A stretch of 64,000 nt of DNA from Lepisosteus oculatus (GCF_040954835.1 NC_090706.1:27847148-27911147); one strand, 5' to 3'; positions 11,675 through 23,550 are shown, numbered from the stretch's first letter. Program-made: numbers and translations. The notes: generated by a model not told the origin, from the letters alone.

Positions 11675-14453
11675 TCACAGCTCGGTCTTGATCTTGTGCA
11701 CCAGGTCCTTCTGGTCGATCATCTCCTGCTGCCTGTTCCAGCGGTGGTAGGCCAGCAGCGCGATGTTTTTGGCCGCCACGGCGCTCATCTCCATTGCGCT
11801 GGCAGCCCACTCGATACCGTTGAGGTAGTAGAGGCCGTCGTGCAGCACGAGGGGCGGCAGGGCCTGAGAGGACCCGTACTGGGGGTACGCCTGCCAGTCC
11901 GTCGCCTGGACGGAGTAGTAGGACTTGAACAGGGTCTTCAGCTCCTTCTTCCCCAGGAGCTGCTGGGAAAACACCTTGTAGACGGCCGCCTCCTGCGGCT
12001 GCTTCCTGCGGAAGGAGGCACTGATGTTGACGGGGCAGACGCTGCCCACGCTGTTGAAGAAGAGCCCAGGCGTGTCGGTGGTCAGCATGCTGGCGAAGGG
12101 GAAGAGCTTGGGGTCCGGGAAGCCAAAGTAGGAACAGTTGAGGTAGCCGTGGACAATGGACGCCACTGTGTGGTGGTAGGAGCCGGTAATTCCTGGCAGG
12201 GGCGGGTCGAAGCCGTCAAAAGCGAGGCCCGCCGACCCATCCTGCTGCAGGGGCGTTGCCAAGACGACGATGTCATAGATCTCCGCGCCCTTCTCCTCCT
12301 TCTCATTAACAGAGCTCAGCTGGTACTGGGTGCCCTCGGCTTCGGAGGCAAAAAACGAACATAGAAACACCCAGCAAATAACAACACAAACCTACAAAAG
12401 CATAAAGGGGAGGCCAACGCTGCTTCTGGAGAGCCACCGTCAGGTCTTACTGGTCACAATTAAATCATCCATTTTTAAAGGACCTGGATCACACGCGAGT
12501 TCTGATCATCTTATTAAAGTTACATGATTAATTGACACCTAAAAAAAACTCAGGGGTGCCCTTTGGGCAGTGCTTTCTAACAGGGTGTTTTTTTGTAACC
12601 TGCTGATTTGGACCAAACACCTGCTTAACTGACCAAAATGGAAGTGTTTGGAAATTCAGGCTTTTCTTGGCAACCCTCAAAACCTGCTGGACTACAGCTC
12701 TCCCAAACCATGGCGTTGTACTCGTGAACCATTTAGTTAGAGTGGACTCGTGTGGATTTTGACATCAATTGTGTTTTATCTACACAATAGATGTCATGAA
12801 ATGAATAAAATGGAATGACTGTGATACACATTTTAATGCAGTTAGGAAAAAGTTCCATAACAATGAACTGAAATGGACTCTAAGGACTGGTTAAGCAGGA
12901 ACACGACACAGAGGGACTGATTCTATTCTGTTTTTGGGTTTATGGCTGTAGTGAGAACACCACATGAGCTAATGTCTACAAAAACAGAAAATAAAAAGAG
13001 CACTGCACTGAGGGTTATGTCCTGTTTAGCAAAGTCTAGACATACCATACATTCAAGAGGAACGTTCACAATCCATTCCCAACAGACTTAAAGGAAAATG
13101 CTTCAGTGTTCTGAGAAGGGTTCTGCTGCCACCTACCTGTTGCATGCGGTGCGACTGCTGTGACTTTGGCATGGATGAGACTGGCCCTAGCTAGGTTCAG
13201 CAAGCCAGAACATACCAGCTTGTTGCCTCCTTCCACTGACCACATATTGGCCTGGGCTCCAGCCAGGGATACCGCTCCTGTTACAGAAGACGTAGGGATC
13301 AGATGGACATCAGTCACATGCAGAAGCCCGTGTGATAAACACAAGCAATACCCTCACCCTAGGCACTGGATTTGTCCAGCTTCGTGCCTCATGGTACAAA
13401 ACCCCAGTATCTTGCCCCAGTGACCGCATTAAACTTCCATTCATAAGAACCAAAGAGCATAAGGTTTACAAACGAGAGGAGCCCTTTGTGTATAGAGGTG
13501 CCTCCTGTCCTTGCTGGAGGATCTCATCTAGCTGTGACCAGATTATTGGCTTCAACCACACGGCTGTGTAGCTTGTTCCACACCCCCACCTCCCTTGGAG
13601 CAAAAAAGTGCCTGTACTTTCACAGCCCTGGGGACTTATTATACACATGATTTAAAACCGCACTACCATTATATAAACCACTACTATTTGTCATTGGCAG
13701 ATTCAGTATTTTAAGAATATCAACTCAAAACACATAACGCCCGACGTTTCTCACCAATGAAGAGCTGCATTCCAGTCGGTTGGGGTCAGGAGGGCTGCGG
13801 AGTCCCAGCCTGCCCCCCGCCCACGCCCACTCCACCCCCACGCCACTCCGCGGCGCCCGGCATACCTACGAAGGCCGGGATGCTGACAGGCTGGCCGTAG
13901 TTGGCCCTCATGACGGCGGCGATGACCTCGTCGATGAAGCGCTGCGACACGCCCAGCTCCAGCAGGGACTCGGACACGGAGCGCCGCGTCATGTTGATGA
14001 AGGATGAGCCGCCCAGGGAGTGCAGCAGCTCCTCCACCGAGCTGAAGGCGTAGCCATGGGCCTGGTACTTGTAGATCCTGGACAGAGGGACAGGGAGAGC
14101 CCGGCAGGGGCCGGGGAAGAAGGGAAGAAGGAATGAGGAAGAGCAGGGAGGAAGGAGGTGACTGGCTCAGTGGGAGCAGGGGGTGGGTCGAGGGCACGGA
14201 GCAGGCGCAGGAGTCATCCGCGTTCGCGCGCGCGCGCACACACACATATCCCCACCTCATGAACTTCTCCATGATCTCCTCCACCCACATCTGCAGGCGG
14301 ATGAAGCTGAAGCCGTAGCGCCACCACAGGCGGAAGAGATCCAGCAGGTACCAGTCAGTCTCCTCCAGGATGAAGTGCTCGCCGTTGAACACAGCGGTCT
14401 TCCCCGCCACGCTCTTCCGGTACTTCAGCCCTGCCGGACAAGCAGAGGTGGTC

Positions 14454-14507
<54 letters not shown>

Positions 14508-17500
14508 CCGCAGCCCTGCCCAGCCCCTGTTCCTCCTGGGTTACAGAAACACCACACCGCCCTGCTTGATTTGCATTACTTATCTATCCTGTTGTCTAAC
14601 TGCTTTATCCAGTACAGGGTTGCAGGCAAGCTGGAGCCTATCCTGGCAAGCAACAGGCACAAGGCAGGTTACACCCTGGAATTTACCTACCAGTACGTCT
14701 TTGGGCTGTGGGAGGACACCGAAACACCTGTAGGAACATGCAAACTCCACACAGACAGCACCCCAGGTCCAGTACTGCGAGGCAGCAATGCTTAACCACT
14801 GCGCCACCGTGCGGCCCTGGCATTACTTATTTGCTTTACTTTTTAAAAACTAATATTAGGTCCATTTCTTTTCTTACTGTACCAATTTGTTCATCTGTTT
14901 AACTATTTCTGTTACATCCAACTGCGAGTGCCCAGACCTCTTAACCACAACATTACTGGGTAGTAGGGCGCACACACATAAGACAGAGAGTGGCATCTCC
15001 GATAAAAGAAGAAAATAATAATAATAATAATAATTGCTTACACTGTGCTTTTCTGGACACGCTACTCAGAGCGTTTTACAGGTAATGGGGACTCCCCTCC
15101 ACTACCACCAGTGTGTAGCCCCACCTGGATGATGCGATGGCAGCCAAGTACACTCACCACACACCAGCTCTCAGTGGGAAGGAGAGCAGAGTAATGAAGC
15201 CAATTCATAGGTGGGATTATTAGGAGGTCATGATTGGTAAGGGCCAATGGGAAATTTGGCCAGGTTACACCCCTACTCTTTTTGAGAAATGCCCTGGGAT
15301 TTTTAATGACCACAGTCAGGAACTCAGTTTAATGTCTAATCTGAAGGACGGTGCCTTTTTACAGTATAGTGTCCTTGTCACTGTACGGGGGCATTAGGAC
15401 CCACACGGGCCACAGGGTGAGCGCCCCCTGCTGGCCCCACTAACACCTCTTCTGGGAAAGCGTCCCAGCGCCATAACTGACCCAGCTGCTTGACGAAGTC
15501 CTGCATGTGCAGGTTGAGGGAGTGGATGATGGAGGCCCCAGACTCGTACTCCTGGTTGTTGACCGTCACCGTGGCCAGGCGGCCGCCGACCGCGCCCTTC
15601 TCGTACACGTCGATCCGCACCTCCGGCCCGAAGTGCTGCCGCAGGAAATGGGCCGTCGCTGTCCCACCGATTCCGGCGCCGACGATGGCTGCGAGGGCAA
15701 GACGAGGGGGAAGCGGGGAATCAGTAGGGCTGCCCTGTGTCCGCGGAATGCAGAGTTCCTACCGGCGCAAATCGCGGACCAGCCAAAACTGCTCTTCCGG
15801 TATTGTAAGCTTAGTCCTGGGCTATTGTTCTTCAGGTCAGTTTAAAATCTTCTTGAGTTATAGAGAGAATTCTATTTCCGTTTGTAAATAGGTTTACGTT
15901 AATATATCTTTCTGTGTTTTCTGATTGGGTACAGGATAACGTGACTAGAGAAAAAGGGAGAGATCAGGGACAGAGACAGAGAGAATGGAGCTGGTGTACA
16001 TGTGACTGTTCAGAAGTAAACTGCACAGGGAATATCCGTCTCCATCCAACTCCCATCCCATGGGCGGAGTGGTGGCTCTGTGGCTAAGGATCTGTGCCTG
16101 TGGCTGGAAGGTTGCCGGCTTGAATCCCACGGCCGGCAGAGGAATCCTACTCCGTTGGGCCCTTGAGCAAGGCCCTTCATCCCAACTGCTCCAGGGGTGC
16201 CGTATAAATGGCTGACCCTGTGCTCTGACCCCAAGCTTCTCTCCCTGTCTGTGTGTCTCATGGAGAGCAAGCTGGGGTATGTGAAAAGACAAACTCCTAA
16301 TGCGAGAAATTGCATATGGCCAATAAAACAATCTTATCTTAGTGTGTTTAACCCCCACCCTGCACGAACCCTACAGTCACAGTATCACCGCTGACTTCTT
16401 TTTCTGTCTGTATCTATCTGTATTGGAGGTGAAGGTGTGATTGGGTTTGGTAGCTGTGAAGCTGTTTTGTATAAATATAGTATCCCCAGTCTGTGTGGAA
16501 ACTTTTTTCGTTGTGCTTACATCAGCACTACAGTGCAGACCTGCTATCGACATCCTTATTACTGTGTCCTTATAGACGTGGCCGGTGTGAATGTCATCTG
16601 CACACTCCATCCAGCATTACACGTGCATGATGGTTTCACCCATTATCCTATAGCAGACAGGTAAAAAGGCCTGGTTTTATTAAACCTGCAACAAACCTGC
16701 CCTGGGCCCTGCCTGTATTCAGACCTCCCCACTTTTAAAAACTGATTTTAGAGAGGGGGGGTCATCCCTCTTGTGAAAACTTACTTGACCCCCAGCTTTA
16801 TAATTAAATAATTCGCTGATAGATACTATCATATATATGCAATACACTATAAATACTATGACTCACCAGTTGAATTTATAATAATCTTGAATAATCTCAC
16901 TTTCTTTGCAAACTTTTGTTGTACAGAGATGCGGTTTGTTTAGCAGATTTGAGCAGTCTCAGATGGCTCAGGGTCATATTATATAATGAATAATTCGATG
17001 ATGATTTTTCGGATTTCAGTGAGACTCCCGGAACTTCCGGGGGACGTGGGGTGTCTGTATTTGCTGTGCTTTAACTGAATGCACCACTCTCCATGAAATT
17101 AAATGTACTGAGCAGTAATACAGCCCGCAAGAAGCAGTAAAAAAGCGAGCCCTGTAAGAGTGACGCTTGACTGCCCCTTTCCGTCAAGGGATATCAGAGT
17201 GACGACTTCTCATTTAGAAAAACGCACCTGCTGGCCACCCGCTGAGCGAGGAGTAGATCGAGAAAGAAAAACTGTGCAAAAAAGCGCCACGGTCACGCGC
17301 ACGCCACGAGTCTGCCTATACCGTGGGCGAGCACGTCGTCCCACAGCCTACAGGGACTATAACCCGCATGCCGTCGCAGCCGCAAGAGTGTTTCGAAACA
17401 AATCTCCGTACCTATTTTAGAAGGCGGAGCACCGTCCACTTGGGCGGAATCGGGATCTCCCACAGCGGCCGAGCAGCACCAGACGAGCGTCAAAACGCAC

Positions 17501-17526
17501 CGCGACAGCAATAGGAACCGGGTCAT
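11675..17526 (-). CDS. pcyox1l: prenylcysteine oxidase-like (pcyox1l), 6 exons, 504 aa
   Basis: This is a paralogue of the FAD-dependent prenylcysteine lyase/oxidase that cleaves the thioether bond of prenylcysteines; the substrate of PCYOX1L itself is less certain. Minus-strand coding exons are 17526-17412, 15688-15482, 14430-14256, 14077-13866, 13277-13137 and 12339-11675. The junctions follow GT-AG, every phase matches, and the sum is 505 codons including the stop. Residues 1 to about 22 are a signal peptide ([18 protein letters not shown]). The Rossmann FAD motif IVGAGIGG follows at about residues 40-47, then [64 protein letters not shown]-type sequence (here [14 protein letters not shown]), [20 protein letters not shown] and [19 protein letters not shown]. 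The C-terminus is [10 protein letters not shown], very close to human PCYOX1L (494 aa). N-glycosylation sequons include NMT, NCS and NIS. The convergent neighbour il17b supports PCYOX1L over PCYOX1. Confidence 0.95.
12340..13136 (-). other. pcyox1l intron 5
   Basis: This is the intron between coding exons 5 and 6, with donor ACAG|GTAGGT at 13136 and acceptor CCGAAG before 12339. No clear repeat or ORF is seen. Confidence 0.7.
13450..13640 (-). repeat. CR1/L2-like LINE 3' fragment in pcyox1l intron 4
   Basis: Read on the minus strand, the sequence has GGGTGTGGAACAAGCTACAC, then GTGGTTGAAGCCAATAATCTGG, and ends near GGCTCCTCTCGTTTGTAAACC. This is the same LINE tail family as 1885-2155. It lies in sense orientation to pcyox1l. 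Confidence 0.5.
14225..14246. repeat. CG/CA alternating tract next to pcyox1l exon 3 donor
   Basis: An alternating purine-pyrimidine run (CGCGCG into CACACA) starts 9 bp inside the intron downstream of the exon 3 donor on the minus strand. Such tracts can adopt Z-DNA. Confidence 0.7.
14455..14504. repeat. (CA)n microsatellite upstream of pcyox1l exon 3
   Basis: About 25 uninterrupted CA repeats. On the pcyox1l strand this is a GT run ending about 24 nt before the exon 3 acceptor at 14431. Confidence 0.95.
14583..14820 (-). repeat. TGGA-tail tRNA-derived SINE in pcyox1l intron 2
   Basis: A minus-strand copy: CTGCTTTATCCAGTACAGGG, then GGAGCCTATCCTGGCAAGC, ACATGCAAACTCCACACAGA and TTAACCACTGCGCCACCGTG. 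The middle part is deleted relative to 9567-9905. It is in sense orientation to pcyox1l. Confidence 0.75.
15020..15455 (-). repeat. 5S-derived SINE in pcyox1l intron 2, 5'-truncated
   Basis: It starts at the AAT-triplet tail (about 15017) with AATTGCTTACACTGTGC, and runs through ACAGGTAATGGGGACTCCCC and ATTTTTAATGACCACA to GCGCCCCCTGCTGGCCCCAC and TAACACCTCTTC. The 5S rRNA head itself is missing. Its end lies only about 27 bp from the exon 2 donor (15481), inside the first part of the intron. Confidence 0.75.
15689..17411 (-). other. pcyox1l intron 1
   Basis: The donor ATAG|GTACGG is at 17411 and the acceptor CTCGCAG at 15689. The intron contains one tRNA-derived SINE (16062-16345) and otherwise unremarkable sequence. 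Confidence 0.75.
16062..16345 (+). repeat. tRNA-derived SINE, GGCGGAGTGGTGGCTCTGTGG family
   Basis: The tRNA-like head contains an A-box region (GTGGCTCTGTGGCTAAGG) and a B box (CCGGCTTGAATCCC). The body reads CTCCGTTGGGCCCTTGAGC and CCCCAAGCTTCTCTCCCTG, and the tail is GCATATGGCCAATAAA. Other copies lie at 22925-23190, 42955-43180 and 46078-46365, all reversed. It is antisense in pcyox1l intron 1. Confidence 0.75.
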
Positions 17527-17780
17527 GATGCAAGCTGCCGGAGAGCTAGACGCTGCAAAACATATTAAAACATCACGAGCTGATTACGAAACATTCGCCC
17601 CTGACAGTCCCGGAACTCCCTCCACCGAGGAAACAAATGCTGGGTCAACGCAGTAAAAAAGCAGGGATGTCACCTTAACATAAGGTATATAAAGCCATGC
17701 ATCCCTGGTCCTACCGTCCCACCTTCCTCTTGTAGCGCTCTGCGCACTGACGTCCCCTTGGCGAGAACTGCGCATGTCCG
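17527..17780. promoter_or_regulatory. pcyox1l: pcyox1l promoter region, possibly bidirectional
   Basis: Upstream of the pcyox1l start codon the sequence holds a CRE-like TGACGTCC near 17748 and NRF1-like half sites (TGCGCACTG, CTGCGCATG) at 17740-17775. A plus-oriented TATATAAA near 17686 points away from pcyox1l. I found no plus-strand gene here. Confidence 0.35.
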
Positions 17781-19780
17781 TTTTTTTGACGGGAGACTCA
17801 GAAAAAAACCTTACAAAATATTTTCACAAAGCATGGGATTTGTGTTGTTCTTGTGGAAGAGGCTCGCGTATGACTAATAATGTTGTTGAACTGTTTTTGT
17901 TTCCTGTAACTGAACCGATCCGAGCTTCACGTACATGTCTTGACGTACACGTATTTTCCTCAAGACACAAAATAGGGAAGGGAAATGTGTTTATCAATGT
18001 TAACAATCAATCAGAGTGGCATTGAAACAGCATGGAAAAAAAGCGCTGCTTACAATAAAAGTTTTTGTTTTGGTCGGAAAGTTGAGTCGTCTTGTGCTTC
18101 CTTAGAACAACCAGCAAGGGGAGCGCTGAGCCGAGATTACGTGCAGTTATTAGTGTGAAGTATTTTAAAGAAGTGCTTATGAATTATTGTTGTGTATGAC
18201 CCCTCTGCAGACCACATCTTTCTGCGACTCATCAGCACTGCGCGCCATGTTAAGTTTACATGTGCCGAAACTGTAGTCCATAATTATGAATAATTCTCAT
18301 CATAATTGCGTTTATACAACGCTTTTCATCTCAAACGATCCGATCCCAAACGATTCCACGAACAGGAGGGGGCGTGAGGCGGTAGTTAAGCACCAGCGAT
18401 CCCACTACACTGCGGATCAAGTGGAGAAGTAAAACATCGCTGTAGGAGGAACTTCAGGAAAGTCAGATTGTTCCAACACAGAGTGGAGTGCAGCCAGGAC
18501 ACTTGCATGAACGCCCTAGCGCTTTCGAAAAGTGCCAGATCTTTAAGGATCAAACAGGCGGGACTTTGGTTTAATATCGGTGCGATAATAATAATAATAA
18601 TAATAATAATTATTATTATTATTATTATTATTATTAATAATAATAATAATTTGGGTCCTTGTTTATTGGAGGTCTCCCATTCCACTACCGGACAAGCCCA
18701 AGATCAGCCTACAAGGCAAAAAAAAAAAAGATCTGTCTCATGTATACCAACTGTCCCAGTATGCCAAACGCCTTGTCTGTATATTGGCATATCATTGCTT
18801 TAGATTCCACCAGGACAGCTGTCAATTATATGATATTTTTCACCAATTATTGCTCCTCAATGTATGGTACATTACACTATACTATATACACTCCATACTT
18901 TGTGTGCTTGTTTTGAATGAAACCACTTGTTACTGTTGCTGACTGTCATGTACTTTTCAGTGTTGAATAAATACCATATGGAAACCAATAACTAGGAAAT
19001 GGTGTGTAAAACATCTGAAAAAGAAAAAAATGCTTTTGTAGTTTGTGACCAGGGTTATTTTTGTTCGCGCTTGCTCTTTATGATGCGAATTATGTGTCCA
19101 GTTTGTGAAATTTCTGGTATTTCTGGGAGTTCTGAGAGTCTGCTTTTTTAAAAAGAACCCCTTTGCTGTGAAGCACACTTCTGGGAATAGTGCCAAGTGA
19201 AATGTTGAGTGTCGAGTGCTAAAATATTGCTGTTAGAGCAACTTCTCGAAACAACGAGCCATCTTTGCAACATCCTCTTTCTGTGTTTTTGCCTGTGTTT
19301 GTCTGAGGTTTATAAAGGTCACATTCTTATGCGAGGCAGTTATTCTTGAATGCACGTTTTTGTTGTTTAAATTTAGAACGTCCAATTTTGTTTTGTGTGT
19401 GTGTGTGTGTATTTTACTAACCCAGTTTTGGAACCACCAGTTGTGTGTTTTTGCCAGAGAGAGCAAGGAAGTGCAGGCAGACTCCTCCAGCTCTCCCACC
19501 CTCCAGCCACTCGTGTTTCAATAAGTCACGGGAGGTTCACTGCCAATTGGAGGACAAGCATGTCACTCGCCGGCAGCACCGCGAGCCTGCAAGCACCGGG
19601 GTGACCACAGGGGGCGCTGTGTCGTGGGGAACAAAGAGAGTCCTGACCGACCATCCAGGTCACAGTCTCTAATGACATGACCCAATTTCAAACCCACTAC
19701 ACCTGGATCATGATCGTGTTTGGGTGAGCACCTTTGCCACCCCTGTGGTCAATAATGTACATCCATAGAAGGTCCCATGC
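17781..19780. other. non-coding stretch with AAT/ATT palindromic microsatellite
   Basis: Open frames are short and carry no domain. The notable item is the AAT-ATT-AAT triplet run at 18585-18651. A GT run lies near 19395-19410. No gene is recognised, although a grpel2-like neighbour might have been expected from human synteny. Confidence 0.45.
18585..18651. repeat. (ATA)n(TTA)n(ATA)n self-complementary microsatellite
   Basis: About 9 ATA units are followed by about 8 TTA/ATT units and about 5 ATA units. The switch of strand sense makes two possible hairpins. Such runs usually start as SINE or LINE tails; here no SINE body is seen beside it. Confidence 0.9.
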
Positions 19781-19789
19781 AAGCACACA

Positions 19790-20110
19790 TGAACATAAGG
19801 ACGGTCACAGACAAGAGGAGCCATTTGGCCTTTCAAATCCGTTTGGTAGTTAGTGGTAAGACAATCAGAGGGTCTCATCCACCATTCCTCAAACAAAGGC
19901 AGGGTTTTGGCTTCAACCACATGCCTAGGCACCTTGTTCCACACTCCCACAACTCTGTGAGTACAGAGGTGCCTCCTGTCCTAACTGGAGGACTTCATTG
20001 GGTTGTTTCATGAAAGAAGCCAGGGTATAAACATCAAAAATATGACTGGGGATCTTGTTCCATACTCCCGCCTCCCTTTTGGAAAAGATCGTACAGGAAA
20101 GCTGCCGCAT
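19790..20110 (-). repeat. CR1/L2-like LINE 3' fragments
   Basis: The minus-strand translation gives peptides such as GVWNKVPRHVVEAKTLPLFE and AGVWNKIPSHIFDVYTLASF, related to the CR1/L2 ORF2 C-terminus. Two adjacent diverged units appear to be present. Confidence 0.55.
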
Positions 20111-20114
20111 TCAC

Positions 20115-21870
20115 AAAACCCATTGCCTTCAAAGTGGTTCTCCAGACTTGGTTTATAAGGCTTACAGTATATCTACAAAAATGATACAAATTAAAACGTT
20201 GGTGATTTCTCCATAAAAGTGTGCAAGATTAATGCATCAGTGTGCAAAATTCATCTTGATGACCTACTTAAGATCAGAGCTGTGTCTTAACTATGTCATT
20301 AGTAGTTAAATTGGATTGAATTGGATTTATTCTAACTCAACGGTAGTACTGTCCCCATACTGTCCCATTTGTTTGAAACCACTTCCCCCTTCATCACTGT
20401 CATAGTCTTCCAGTCCTGAACAGATAGGTGTATGTAGGGGATCAACACAAGTGGCCAAATCAATGCACCTGTACTAAAAAGACACCTCCACAAATTGCTT
20501 TTCACAATAAAACAATGACCTAAACGTGCAAGTGGAGTCTGTGTGGAAGTCTGTTTAGGATTGAAGTGCATTTTAAACTTGGAAGAGGATGAATTCTTTT
20601 CAAAAAAGGACTGTGAGAGTTTAGAACAACTAACCAACATCCTGCCTTGCTTTCAAAGCCAATACCCTGACTTCTGTTAAGAAACCACTGTTTGAGACCG
20701 TTGGACTACTTAGCTAATCAGCAGTCATAACCAGCAAAACAGCTCTACCTCAGTGCTTCGTTTGCCCTGTTATTATTCATTTGAAGGCTCTGCAAAGAGA
20801 TTTCCCCTGGTAATATACACACCTAAAGCTGCTCACCTCATAGTGTACCTGGAAACCTGAAGTGTGCTGAAATTTAACTGGAATATGGAATAACCTTTAC
20901 TCAACAGAATCAGCCTTAACATCCAGTTTCCAGTTCTACCTTCTTTGAAAAGGAGAGACACCAGATACAAGAAAACTCCAACACCAGAGAAACACCAGGA
21001 AAGAGAGGTTAGCTACCTAAAGTTAAAGTGCTGTAGCTATGTAATATATTGAGAATCAATCTAGGTAAATAAATGTTGGGTTTCTCGATGTGTGCCCGTT
21101 TGTGGTGAGTGAGGAGCTGAATTAAAGCCATCTCTTGCTCTCTTTTTTATTTACTTTCTACCAACCAAAAGTTAATGACTGAAATAAAAGTCCCTGTGTT
21201 TATTTTTTGCTCCTCTCACCTTCCCCGTGACTAAAAGTCATCCGTTGATCATTTGATTTAAACTTGACTCAAAGCCTCCCGTCATGTGAGCTAAGTTTCG
21301 TGGTTCAGTAGAGTAAAACAAGCGGCCCAGAGCGTCACACTGCCTGTACTCAAGTGCCTCCAGCGGCTCCCATCTGTACAGTGTGGGAGGTAAAGGCAAC
21401 AGACAGACATTCTGCTGGTCACTGACCTACAATGCCCACTTCCTCTATCACAGTATTCCAAAGCTAGGAAAGGAAAACTCTTTCACATGATGTGGGGGGG
21501 ATTTCCAAGCATTTTTTTAATGTTTTAGTGTGGTAGGACAATCAGCTCTGCTGTCTCAGGGGATCCTGGGTTCTGTTTCATTTTGAGTTCCCTCTGGTGT
21601 TGGTATGTTCTCCTTGAGCTTGTCTCCTAACACACAAGTTAGGGTTCATTGATTAAGACTTGATAGGGTATGTTCCCAGTACTGACTACGGGGATGAATA
21701 GCACATGGTATAGGGTATATTAATGTACCCACTTTGAGTTATGCATCACTAGAAGTGCTTAATGTGGTATACCATCTACCCATCTACACACCCATCTGTC
21801 AATTCATGGATGGGCACCTCTGTTACACCCTAACCACCCCTCCACAATGCTGCTGGCTCCATCATTGGAC
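20115..21870. other. non-coding stretch
   Basis: No coding exon or clear repeat is recognised. The frames are short and interrupted. Confidence 0.4.
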
Positions 21871-21876
21871 ACAAAC

Positions 21877-22286
21877 TGTCACGATCGTAATCCCTCCTCT
21901 TAAGGGCGCTCCGGCTCTTTCACATTTTAGTTGATCATGTGCACCTGCCGCCATTCCTGCCCCTCTCGGCGTCCTGACCCAGCTGAGACTGGGGCTCAGA
22001 GCGCCTGGCCGCGTGATCCTGCTTTTATTCCCTCTCCCTGTACCAGATCCCATTCCGGTTTTTATACTTGTCTAGATTTTGTTTTGGATGGATCTCCCGG
22101 CTTTTGGACTGCTTCCTGCTTTCCCCTTCTGGAGAGTTTTGGACTCGTTCGCCGGTGCCACGCCCCCCAAGCACCGGAACAATGTCAGTCATCCCGTCCT
22201 GATCCTGTCGTGCTTCCCTGTTACCCTTCTCCAGTCTCTTCCAGATTTTACCGTCTGCATAGGGTCCTGACCTACGCAGCGTAACA
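21877..22286. mobile_element. solo LTR, gypsy-like, with CAAAC target duplication
   Basis: The 410-bp unit begins TGTCACGATC and ends CAGCGTAACA, the TG...CA ends expected of an LTR. It is flanked by CAAAC on both sides (21872-21876 and 22287-22291), a 5-bp target duplication. There is no internal region, so this is a solo LTR formed by recombination. The open frames in it are chance. Confidence 0.75.
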
Positions 22287-22924
22287 CAAACACATTCACT
22301 TACACACACAGACATGGGGACACCATCTCACCCAGACAAGTACTGTATATCCAAAGATTGTGATAGAAACCCTTTGCAGGCATGGAAAAGCCTACAGTCA
22401 AGTCAGGAACAGAACCAGGAGCTGTATGGCAGCAGCTCTTGGGCACCACACCACTGTGCCACCCAGGGTTCCATGAAACTATATCTCATCAGTAGATGCC
22501 AAACAGAACCCCCACCCCCCCTCCCACCCACCTCTTCCATCCTCCTGGATCATGTTCAGATGTGACGTTCAAAAAAATTCATGAATTAGAAAACAATGAG
22601 CCATCCCGAAGAGAGGTCATGACTCTTTTACTCTTTGTATACTTCTTAATGGTAAGAATCACCATTGTTAACCCCTTCTTTAAACTATATTGAGTTTATT
22701 AAATGGCATAGAAACCGAAAGCCTACAGACATTTTACCTCTTCATTGTACAGAACATGCAGCAACATTACAATTCTATGTATAATGGCAATTTCTGTCCG
22801 TCAGTCTGAGCCGCTTGAAACTAAGGTTTAGCCAAAGAAGTGGCGGCCCCTGGTGGCAGGAGGATGTTCCATCGCTTATGAAAACCTGCACCAGTACTAT
22901 ACGGGAACTTGAACCCTTCTGTAA

Positions 22925-23190
22925 TGTAATGTTTCTTTATTAGCCCTATACAGTTTCTTGCATTAGGAATTCATCTTTTCACATACCCCAGCTTTTCTCC
23001 ATGGAGACACAGACACGGAGAAAAGCTTGGGGTCAGAGCACAGGGTCTGCCATTGTATGGCGCCCCTGGAGCAGTTGGGGTTAAGGGCCTTGCTTAGGGG
23101 CCCAATGGAGTAGGATTCCTCTGCCAGCTGCAGGATGTGAACCGGCAACCTTCCAGTCACAGGCACAGATCCTTAGCCACCGCTCTGGCC
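22925..23190 (-). repeat. tRNA-derived SINE (same family as 16062)
   Basis: A minus-strand copy: CAGTTTCTTGCATTAGGAAT, then AAAGCTTGGGGTCAGAGCAC, GGGGTTAAGGGCCTTGC and AACCGGCAACCTTCCAGTC. Confidence 0.75.
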
Positions 23191-23212
23191 ATCAGCATTA
23201 ATGTTCTTTTTC

Positions 23213-23550
23213 AACATCCAACCATTTTCTAACTGCTTTATCCATTTCAGGATTGCAGAAGAGCTGGAGCCTATCCAATTGGTGCAAGACACGATACACC
23301 CTGGACAGGACACCACATCCATCACAGGGCACACACACATAGACACATACTCACACCAGAGACAATTTTTCCAGAGGGCAATTAACCTAACAGAATGTCT
23401 TTGGACTGTGGGAGGAAAGCGGAGCACCCAGGGGAAACCCACACAAACACAGGAAGAACATACAGACTCCACACACAGAGTGCCCCAGTAATTGAACCCA
23501 GGGCCCCAGCATGTGACACAGTATTGACTACCCCTGTGCCACCGTGCCCC
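23213..23550 (-). repeat. TGGA-tail tRNA-derived SINE
   Basis: A minus-strand copy: CTAACTGCTTTATCCATTTC, then ATACACCCTGGACAGGACAC, ATACAGACTCCACACACAGA and CTGTGCCACCGTGCCCC. It lies directly next to the SINE at 22925-23190. Confidence 0.75.

Noticed and set aside
11696-12364. 222-codon plus-strand frame opposite pcyox1l exon 6
   Set aside because: It is the antisense shadow of a well-supported exon; the composition is biased and no domain is visible.
13751-14557. 268-codon minus-strand frame with a cysteine-valine run
   Set aside because: It spans pcyox1l exons 3-4 and their introns. The CV run is a translated GT microsatellite; the real exons use other boundaries.
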